Assembly: GCA_027625915.1 (NCBI GenBank) | Contig: JANTQA010000042.1 | Span: 3,050,001-3,114,000, forward strand | DNA from: Anaeramoeba flamelloides | Lineage: Eukaryota; Metamonada; Anaeramoebidae | DNA length: 64,000 nt | Direction of reading: 5' to 3' | Part shown: positions 56,801 to 64,000 of the stretch, in pieces | How positions within the stretch are numbered: position 1 is the first letter of the stretch | Layout: each line of letters begins with the position of its first letter | Position numbers and translations under genes: made by a program | Notes under the pieces: generated by a model | Database searches by the model: none | The model's input: only the letters and a program-made list of their open reading frames with translations | What the model was told of the DNA's origin: nothing

Positions 56801-58610
56801 AAAATATTTCAACCCTTTCCATATTTCAGTTTTTTATTGAAATTGGTCTTACATTGTTTTTACGTAAAAAAGAGTGTAATTTTTTTTTTTCATTTTTTGG
56901 AAATATTTTCAATACAACATATTTTGAAATAAAGACCTAAACCATTTATTGAACCAGTATTAATATTAAAATTAATTTGGAAATGTCAATTAATGAATAC
57001 TTTCACTAACAAAGATGATTTTTTATGATATGTAAAAAAAAAAAATAAGCCACATTTTTGGAAATATTTTAGATTATTATCGAACTTTGAACCTTAAAAG
57101 TGGAACTAAATACATTGGTTAATTTATTCATTTCATAAAATTTCAACTATTCCCTAATGTTTTTTATTTGATATATTATTAGTTTTTTTTATTTTAAGAG
57201 TCAATGATTAACAATAATTGATATTCGAAAAATTGTGTGCCCCTTTTATAGAAACATAGTTTATATAAGATATAAAAAAATGGAAAGATGAGGGGAAAAA
57301 AAAGAAAAAAAAAAAAAAAACAGAGACAGAAAGATCAAAAAAAAAAAGAGAGAGATGATATTGGCAGTAAAAGGGGTTAAAACCCACTTATTGATTATTT
57401 ACACATTCCACTTTTTGACCTAAGATATACAGGAAATGTTAAATGATTTAATAGTATAAAAAAAAATACCCAGAAGAGTAAAAAGCATACCAAACACATA
57501 AACCTGAGTATTTATTTCAAAGTATTTCAAAGTATTTTTTTAGTAATTTTAACTTTTCATTTTCTTACTTTTTTTTTTTCGATTAATTAAAATAATGATA
57601 ATTTTTATTTCAAATTAATAAAATTCATCACCCAAAAAACAAAAAGGATTCACAAAAAATTAATATCTGGAATTTTTGACTGATAATTGCATGGGATACC
57701 AATTGTTTTATAATATTCCATTTATTCTTTTTTTTAATTTTTAGTTACCATGCATTTATTTGTGTTTCATAAGTTAAAAGAAAATGATGAATGAGATTTA
57801 ATAATTAGTTGTTGTGGAAAATTGTCTTTTATTATTATTGTTTTTGGGGTTTAGTATTACTATGGTCATTGAATTACAGATGATATTAATTTTCAGTTTA
57901 TTTTCAATTCCTTTTTCAAATAAAGTTTTTAAATTCCAATATACTTCTTTGAACTCTCATTTTATTAAAGAAAATTATTGAAAATCAAGTGAAAATACTT
58001 TCTCATTTATAATTCAAATATCAGTATACATGATTGGAATAATTTTGTTTTTTTATTTCGCTTTTAAAGCACTTCTTTACTTTTCGGGTAATGTTTATTT
58101 TTACATTTTTGTGGACGATTTGTCTTATCAAATCGAAAATTTTTTGAGAAAAGAGTTTTCGCTTAGATCAAAAAAAAATTGTAAAATAAAATTGTTTTCT
58201 TTTTGAAGACTAAAAAGTTGTTTTTTTAAAAAAGTTTATATTTCAAAATAAAACTTCCTAAATGTATGTGTTCGATTTAAAGTTCATATTTTTTTGTAAA
58301 AACACAGAAAAAATTATTTGTAAGTGGTTACCTTAGAAAAAAATACAACATAACTGTAACACAGCAAAAACAATAATTATTAGATTTTTTCAAAAACTTT
58401 TGACAATTTGAAAACAAAAAGAGATCAGAAAACTAGTGTTATTGGACATACCCAATAAAAAATTACAACATTTAAAATATTTGTTAGTAATCAAAAATAA
58501 TAAACAACTTATTTTCAATTTCTCTTCGATTTGATTTTAATCATAAAATATCATACTAATTTTTCATTTTTTTTTAATTAGTAAAAATTAAAAAGTATAT
58601 TATTTCACAA
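56801..58610. other. no confident gene; repeat fragments
   Basis: Holds a purine tract (57295-57358: A runs, AGAGACAGAAAG, AGAGAGAG), a family-D interior fragment (57900-58030, TTCCTTTTTCAAATAAAG to AATTCAAATATCAGTA), and a family-D-like end near 57240. No coding region recognised. Confidence 0.4.
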
Positions 58611-58999
58611 ATGAACAAACACACTTTAGGAATTTTAACAATACTTATGACTATTTTTTCAACAATTTGCCTCTGGCTTTTTTATAAGCGACGAAATATT
58701 CGGCCTCTTAAAGTATTTTTTTTATTTTTTATTTTGAAATTGTAGAACATGATCTAACCACAACACCAAACCTAACTTAACCTTGTCTTTAAATAAAATC
58801 AATAGAACCGATCTTTTCTTGTTTCGTTCATTTACTATGCTACAATTGTTACAACACTATTTTTTGTGCACACAATTTTTTCAAGTTCCAGTACAAAATG
58901 TGGATTGTTTTACTTTCTCTTATTTGTTGGTCAAAATATGTTCATTTCTATCTATTCTGCACGAGCGGGTCACCTTCATTATATTTTTAACAAAAACCA
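58611..58999 (+). CDS. two exons of a probable GPCR-like membrane protein (partial)
   Basis: Exon A 58611-58712 starts with ATG and encodes MNKHTLGILTILMTIFST..., one hydrophobic helix followed by LFYKRRNIRPLK. A GTATTTTT...CAATAG intron (58713-58805) joins in phase to exon B 58806-58999, which encodes NRSFLVSFIYYATIVTTLFF, then FYFLLFVGQNMFISIYSARA and ending IFNKN. The RR..xPLKNRS.L pattern after helix 1 and a polar break after helix 3 are reminiscent of protist seven-helix receptors, some with RGS domains. After the second donor (GTAATTTATTT) a T22-class tract follows and no continuation keeps the frame clearly, though LVLKKRYQSHTKTSVFL at about 59075 is a candidate third exon. It may be a fragment or pseudogene. 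Confidence 0.4.
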
Positions 59000-60039
59000 G
59001 TAATTTATTTGCTAATTTTTTTTTTTTTTTTTTTTTTAATTTTGTTGTTTATGGCAAACCCACTTTTGATGGAAAAGTTGGTTTTGAAAAAGCGTTATCA
59101 GTCACACACCAAGACTTCTGTTTTCTTGGAATTACACCTTTTGTTCGACAATTTTTTGATCAGGCCTGTTTGAAAAATTGAATTGATAACAAATTTTCTG
59201 AAAAACTTTTATTCCTTTATTTCTTTTTTTAACTTGATAACAACCATTTTACTGATAGTATTTTCAAACTTTTTCTCGGTAATGTACTAAACCTTGGAAC
59301 TACAAACACACCAACTTTTTTTTTTTTTTTAATAACCATCTTTGAATCCTAAATGGGAAAAAATTTTGACTTCCTTTTTTAGATTTTTCAATCCTAAATT
59401 GAGTTCTCAAGAAAGAAGTAGGTTGTAATTTGTGGTCTCTGTTTGAACCAGGAAATAGAAAATGAAGTGAAAATTTATCCCATTATAATTCAAATACCAG
59501 TATTTTATTTCACTTTCATTTTTTTGACAAAGAGGACTTTATTAAATATTTGAAGAGTTACTTTGAGAACGTGTGAAAGATTTTGATCTGATTGCGTTTT
59601 TCAAATATTTTTTCATTTTTGAAAAATTCTCCAAAGTGGGATCTTCAAAATGCTCACAAAAATCCACACTTCAAAAAACGAAGCTTTAATTATTTTAAGT
59701 TCAAAGGAATTTTTAACTCACTCCTTAATTAATTAAATAACGCACAAAAAATCACAATAAGGAAACCAAAAAAAACCACTAACACACACAAAAAAATTGC
59801 CCATAATAACTCAAAATCTCATTTTTCAACTCAAACACAAACTCTGAACAAAAAATAAATTATGTGCCTAATATTCAAGAGTTGGGCATTAAAAAAAAAA
59901 TTTGTTTGTGCCTTATTTTATTAATTGGGGTGTGCGTTAAAAAGTGAACAGACTAGAATAGCCATTTATTTTTCCAAAAACGATGATACTTTTTAAAGTT
60001 ATGATCTTGCCTACATTATAAATAGGATCAAAAACTCTA
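59000..60039. other. possible further receptor exon, then repeat fragments
   Basis: 59070-59180 has mixed composition on the plus strand in more than one frame. 59400-59515 is a family-D interior fragment (GTAGGTTGTAATTTGTGGTC, TAATTCAAATACCAG). 59905-59955 is half of a decayed family-A MITE. Confidence 0.35.
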
Positions 60040-60990
60040 TACAAAAAAGTTTAATAAATAAAAATAAAAAAATCTAGGCACTTGGCAGCACTTTTCTGAA
60101 ATTCTAAAGTAAAAAAAACCTAACGGCGCTTTTCTTGAGAGGTTCTGTTTTATCTGTTAAGTGTTCTAGGTTTTTTTGAGTTTTCTATTTTATTTGTCAA
60201 GTGTTCTCGGGGTTTTTGAGGTTTTCTATTTTATTTGTTAAGTGTTCTAGGCTTTCTTGGGGTTTCTGTTTTATCTGTGAAGTGATCTAGGTTTTTTTGA
60301 GGTTTTCTATTTTATTTGTGAAGTGTTCTAGGTTTTTTTTACTTTTTGAAATAAACAGAAAATTTTAATAAATTTTAGGTTTATTTATTTATTTATAGAA
60401 AGGAGTAATTAAAGAAAAATCATCAAATAAAAAAAAGAGAAGAAGAAAAATAATTAAAATATATATAAAAAATAAATTTATCATTTTCATGACCAAATGG
60501 AAACTATCCACGTCCTGAATACACAGGAGAGGCAAAAACCCGATAGAAAGTTTATTGATTATAGATAAAAATTCCACATTCCGTGATTAATAATTGGTAT
60601 TCCACAGTCGTTAGGTTTTTTTTAATTTAAAAGAATGGAGTAAAATCTTTGATTTTGCTCAATTCTTTTGAATTAAAAAAAAAAAAAACCTAGACACGAC
60701 TCTCAGAGTGGGGCACTGGGTGCCCGAATTTATATATAAATTTTCGGTTCTTTTCAAAAAGTAAAAAAAACCTAACGAAAACCTAGAACACTTCACAAAT
60801 AAATAGAAAACTCAAAAAAACCGAACGAAAATCTATAGATTTTCCAAATAAACAGAAAACCCAAGAAAACCTAACGGCACCTTTCCAGAATTTAAAACAA
60901 TAGATAAAAATCTTTAATTTTACTGAATTCTTTTAATTTAAGAAAAACTGAGGCACTATACGACAATCTACGACTCTCGGAGACACGTGT
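60040..60990. repeat. large foldback-family composite with repeat G inside
   Basis: Left arm (60040-60380) repeats AAGTGTTCTAGGTTTTTTTG and TTGAGGTTTTCTATTTTATT several times; the right arm (60740-60980) carries the complements CTAGAACACTTCACAAATAA and GAAAACCCAAGAAAACCTAA. Repeat G (60390-60605) interrupts it, and a ~95-bp foldback (60605-60698, AGTCGTTAGG..CCTAGACACGACT) splits repeat G from its expected continuation GTGGGGCACT. Confidence 0.65.
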
Positions 60991-60999
60991 ATTTATTGA

Positions 61000-61567
61000 T
61001 ATTATTATTATATCTAATAAAATTTAAATATTCTTGAACTTTCCAACCATAAATATTTATTATTAAGTTTTGTCTAAAATTAATAATCGGGATTGTTATC
61101 TAATAAATTTAAGTTGTCTATTTCCCAAATAATTTTTTCATTGGCATTTTTTGGAAAATTTTAATTGGCCTGAAATGTGTTCAAAATCTAAGAATTTCTA
61201 TTTTTTTTTTGGTTTTATATTTCTTTTGTAAATTGAGATTTTGATTTGATCAAGCTTTGCTCCAGTTTTGTAAATTATTCTTGGGGAGTATATATTGCTT
61301 TTTAAAAAAATATTACTTTTTTATTTATCCAAACATCAATTGAGTCAAAATATTTTTGAATCAGATTAAAAGTTACTAGCCGTGTAATAATTGAATCATG
61401 TGTATTCGATTTAATCATTTATAATTATACCCTATTAGCTAGTTTTTTATTTATTTATTTTTTTTAAAACTTATCTTTTACTTTTTCAAAGTTTTTTTGT
61501 AAATGTTTTTCTTTTTCTAACCAAATTCTTAAATATTTAATTTTGGATAATTGGTTTGATTTTAAGG
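61000..61567 (-). pseudogene. LINE reverse-transcriptase fragment, inverted copy
   Basis: The complement is colinear with 62222-62815 on the plus strand. From 61567 downward it encodes decayed SNQLSKIKYLRIWLEKEKHL, later FDSIDVWINKKV, RIIYKTGAKLDQIKISIYKR and FRQNLIINIYGWKVQEYLNF. Several frameshifts and stops. It ends at the same position in the protein as the plus copy, where foldback sequence (ACACGTGTCTCCGAGAGTCG) begins. Confidence 0.7.
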
Positions 61568-61976
61568 AAGTAAGTAGATCTTACAAATTTTGAGTACCAC
61601 AGTTTACACGAAACTCAATAATCCAAATCATTTATTTAACCAAATAAATTAATATTTTAACAAATATGGAAGTGGGATATATCCTGGTATAATATATTTA
61701 GATACCAATTAAAAAAATAGAAATCAAAAAAATGAAAAAAATGATCAAGAAAAAATAAATAAAAATCATTTATTTCTTGATCTTAGCTATAATATTTGAT
61801 ACGATTACTAATTCTTTACTTCGTATTGATTTTTAATTCTGAATGGAAAAACTTTTGTTTGAAAAATTTTTGATTAATAAATTACTTTTTATATTAAAAA
61901 ATGCTTTGACACAATTAGTCATATACTAGTTCATTATGCTCTCAATAAATATATTAAAAATCAATAAATCAAAATT

Positions 61977-62811
61977 TTGTTACAAAAATATTATAAAAAA
62001 GAAGGAATAGGAATTTATCAAGGAGATCCTCTTTCTCCATTAATGTTTGGATTTATCAGCCATTTTTTAATTGAAAAAATAACAGATTTAGTCCATCATG
62101 TTCAAATGTTTGCAGATGATTTAATTTTAATAATGGAAAGACCAATTTCAGAAATTGATAAAAAATTAATATTAATTTTTAAAATTATTCAAGAATTTGG
62201 AATGAACCCAAATAAAGATAAAACTTTAAAATCAAACCAATTATCGGAAATAAAGTATTTAAGAATTTGGCTTGAAAAAGAGAAACATTTTAAAAAAAAA
62301 CTTTAAAAAAGTAAAAGCAAATTTTAAAAAAATCAAGATGATTTTTAACCAACAATAATTAGCCAATGGAGTAAAATTACAAATGTTTAAATCGATATGT
62401 ATTAGCCAATTATTTTATGGATTAGTTATTTTCAATCTAACCCAAAATGATTTCAACTCGATAGATGTTTGGATAAATAAAAAAGTAACAAAATTTTTAA
62501 AAATTAATCCACACTCTCCCATAATAATTTATAAAACCGAGGCAAAAATAGACCAAGTAAGAATTTCGATATATAAAAGAAGATTTAAACTCAAAAATAA
62601 ATTAAAAAATCTTGGTTTCGAACACATATCAAAAAATTTAAAATTTTCCAAAAAAGACAACGAAAATATTAATTGGAAAGCGGAAAATCTAAAATTGCTA
62701 AACGCAAATCTTAATCAATTTAGAGAAAACTTAATAATAAATAACACTGGTTGGAAAGGCCAGGAATATTTAAAAATTATTAGATACAATAAAAATATAA
62801 ACAAACAATCG
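61977..62811 (+). pseudogene. LINE (non-LTR) reverse-transcriptase fragment
   Basis: Translation holds IYQGDPLSPLMFGFISHFLI (fingers/palm box), VQMFADDLILIM with the catalytic FADD (about 62098-62133), GMNPNKDKT and IKYLRIWLEKEKHF, then after a frameshift near 62300-62380 a thumb-like region to about 62811 (WINKKVTKFLKINPHSP, IYKTEAKIDQVRISIYKRR). Upstream 61780-61976 shows broken matches to the earlier RT palm. The frame ends at a foldback insertion. The Lys/Asn-rich style matches AT-rich protist LINEs. Inactive. Confidence 0.8.
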
Positions 62812-63176
62812 TGTCGTCAAGCGCCGTAGAGTGCCTAGGTTTTCTTGAGGTTTTCTGTTTCATTTGTTAAGTGTTCTAGGTTTTTTTTACTTTTTGAAAT
62901 AAACCGAAAATTTATTAAAATTTTCTGTTCATTTCAAAAATTAAAAAAAACCTAACGAAAATCTATCGATTTTCCAAATAAACAGAAAACTCAAGAAAAC
63001 CTAACGGCGGTTTTCCAAAATTCAAATGAATAGAGAAAAATCAAAGATTTTACTCAATTCGTTTAAATTCTGGAAAAGCTAACGGCGGTTTTTTTTAATT
63101 TTTGAAATAAAAAGAAAATTTTATAAATTTTCTGTTTATTTCAAAAATTAAAAAAAACCTAACGACAAAAAATATT
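62812..63176. mobile_element. foldback element inserted in the RT pseudogene, 1
   Basis: Starts near GTGCCTAGGTTTTCTTGAGG and ends ...AAAAAAACCTAACGAC. Contains the palindrome GAAAATCTATCGATTTTC and the inverted pair AGATTTTACTCAATTC / AATAGAGAAAAATC. The RT reading resumes right after it. Confidence 0.65.
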
Positions 63177-63344
63177 TAAAATGGAAGGGCTCTACGTCCA
63201 TCTTAAAACTAAGAAATTTCACAAATTATCTAAATAGATATTCTTATGTTTATGATAAGATTAAAACAAAATTTTGCAATTTATGCAAAAAATATTCAAA
63301 CCTAGATACAGATGAAGATATCAATCATTTTTATGGGATCGTTT
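63177..63344 (+). pseudogene. LINE C-terminal zinc-finger fragment
   Basis: Continues the RT pseudogene beyond the foldback insertion. It reads KWKGSTSILKLRNFTNYLNR, then KFCNLCKKYS and EDINHFYGI; Cys-x2-Cys followed by a His about 17 residues on fits the Cys/His finger at the C-terminus of many LINE polymerases. A second foldback element cuts it off. Confidence 0.6.
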
Positions 63345-63530
63345 CGTAAAGTGCCGTAGAGTGCCTAGGTTTTCTTGAGGTTTTCTTTTTTATTTCGAAA
63401 ATCTATCGATTTTCCAAATAAACAGAAAACTCGAGAAAACCTAACGGCTGCTTTTCCATAATTTAAAAGAATGGAGAAAAATCAAAGATTTTACTCAATT
63501 CTTTTAAATTCTGGAAAACCTAACGGTTCT
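63345..63530. mobile_element. foldback element inserted in the RT pseudogene, 2
   Basis: Same family as 62812-63176: starts AAAGTGCCGTAGAGTGCCTA, contains GAAAATCTATCGATTTTC, and ends GGAAAACCTAACGGTTC. Shorter, about 185 bp. Confidence 0.65.
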
Positions 63531-63773
63531 AAGAGGAAATTGATTTCCTCCCTTCAAAATAATAATAAAAAAAAATAATAAATTACTTTTTATTTCGAAA
63601 GAATTTTCACAAAATGAATTTAAAATATCCTAGATTCATTTAATTCATCCAAATCTAGTTTTGGTTCAGAAAATAGGATATTTTTTAAATTCTTCTTCAT
63701 TCAAGAAATAAAGATTTATTGAACGGATTTGTTTGATTTGATAATTAATTTATTTTCGATTAAAATGAAAAAC

Positions 63774-63920
63774 TCAAAATAATTCAGAATCCTCGACTTT
63801 GAAATTTTTTCTCAATTTTTTTGCCTTTTCTTCGGGTTGAATTGTTTGTAGTTGTTTTTTAGCTTTCAAGAATTCAACCCTTTTTACTTTAATCTCTGAA
63901 ACAGCATTTTTTGATTTTGT
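63774..63920 (-). CDS. last exon of an unknown gene running off the window
   Basis: A minus-strand acceptor TTAAAATAAG is followed by 48 in-frame codons: TKSKNAVSEIKVKRVEFLKA, then QLQTIQPEEKAKKLRKNFKV, closing EDSELF and TGA at 63776-63774. Highly charged with few homopolymer runs, unlike the surrounding DNA, so it is probably real coding sequence. The 80 bp above it (to 64000) looks like intron. The frame just above the acceptor hits TAA, which supports a splice there. Family not recognised; the Lys/Glu spacing suggests a coiled coil. Confidence 0.5.
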   Translation of the reverse strand, partial: TKSKNAVSEIKVKRVEFLKAKKQLQTIQPEEKAKKLRKNFKVEDSELF

Positions 63921-64000
63921 CTTATTTTAATAAAAATATTTGAAAATAGAATTTTGAAAACAAATTTATAAAAAAAATTTTTGATAAAATAATAACAAAT

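Noticed and set aside
1-64000. CRISPR array, bacterial operons or rRNA genes
   Set aside because: No regularly spaced direct repeats, no ribosome-binding-site/operon structure, and no rRNA-like conserved stretch; spliced genes show this is a eukaryotic chromosome.
1-64000. Non-standard genetic code with reassigned stops
   Set aside because: TAA (permease, SRPK), TAG (SAD-like kinase) and TGA (zinc transporter) each end a complete gene, and none occurs inside the conserved domains.

Overview
This window is nuclear DNA of an AT-rich unicellular eukaryote. The evidence is spliceosomal GT..AG introns, SRPK and SAD/BRSK-type kinases, an SLC30-type zinc transporter, an intron-bearing tRNA-Met, and long Asn/Lys/Gln low-complexity linkers. 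TAA, TAG and TGA each end a gene, so the standard code is in use. A free-living amoeboid or flagellate protist is likely. An Anaeramoeba-like anaerobe is my best guess from the gene style and the sulfur-permease gene, but the sequence alone cannot settle it. Gene density is very low: about five confident genes in 64 kb. Most of the rest is decayed transposable-element DNA.

Layout. 1.8-3.6 kb (minus): four-exon YeeE/YedE-family sulfur-compound permease. 3.6-13.4 kb: no confident gene; composite repeats, foldback elements and MITEs, including a hairpin with ~100-bp arms at 11.4-11.8 kb. 13.4-19.2 kb (plus): three-exon SAD/BRSK-like kinase (kinase, UBA-like and KA1-like parts) with a 3.1-kb first intron full of repeats. 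19.2-29.5 kb: repeats plus one small 56-codon ORF (24.4 kb, minus). 29.5-39.1 kb (minus): SRPK-family kinase split by a 7.1-kb intron that is a nest of transposons. 39.1-47.3 kb: repeats, a decayed reverse-transcriptase fragment, and tRNA-Met(CAU) with a ~15-nt intron (46.2 kb, minus). 47.4-48.6 kb (plus): ZnT5/7-like zinc transporter. 48.6-58.6 kb: dense MITE field and a TIR-bounded element carrying an unknown ORF. 58.6-59.0 kb: two exons of a probable multi-pass membrane protein. 60-63.5 kb: foldback elements and two inverted, decayed LINE reverse-transcriptase fragments. 63.8-63.9 kb (minus): last exon of a gene running off the window.

The strongest result is a set of mobile-element families that can be worked out inside the window by comparing paralogous copies. 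(A) A ~198-bp near-perfect hairpin MITE beginning CAGTCAGTTTCAC is flanked by TA; four insertions have their unoccupied site in another repeat copy. (B) A 1.38-kb element with TIR GGGAGTAGC sits between TTAA duplications, and its empty site is also present. (C) A ~1.5-kb element with TIR CCCTTAGCACCCC is present in two inverted copies; once the nested insertions are removed their lengths agree within about 4 bp. (D) A ~0.7-kb family has TIRs ending in GGGGCCCA. (E) A family with TIR TAAGCTAAATTTC has a 224-bp and a 931-bp member, the latter carrying an ORF. Long introns in both kinase genes are built from this DNA.

The genes do not form an obvious pathway; they look like independent housekeeping or signalling loci separated by transposon debris.
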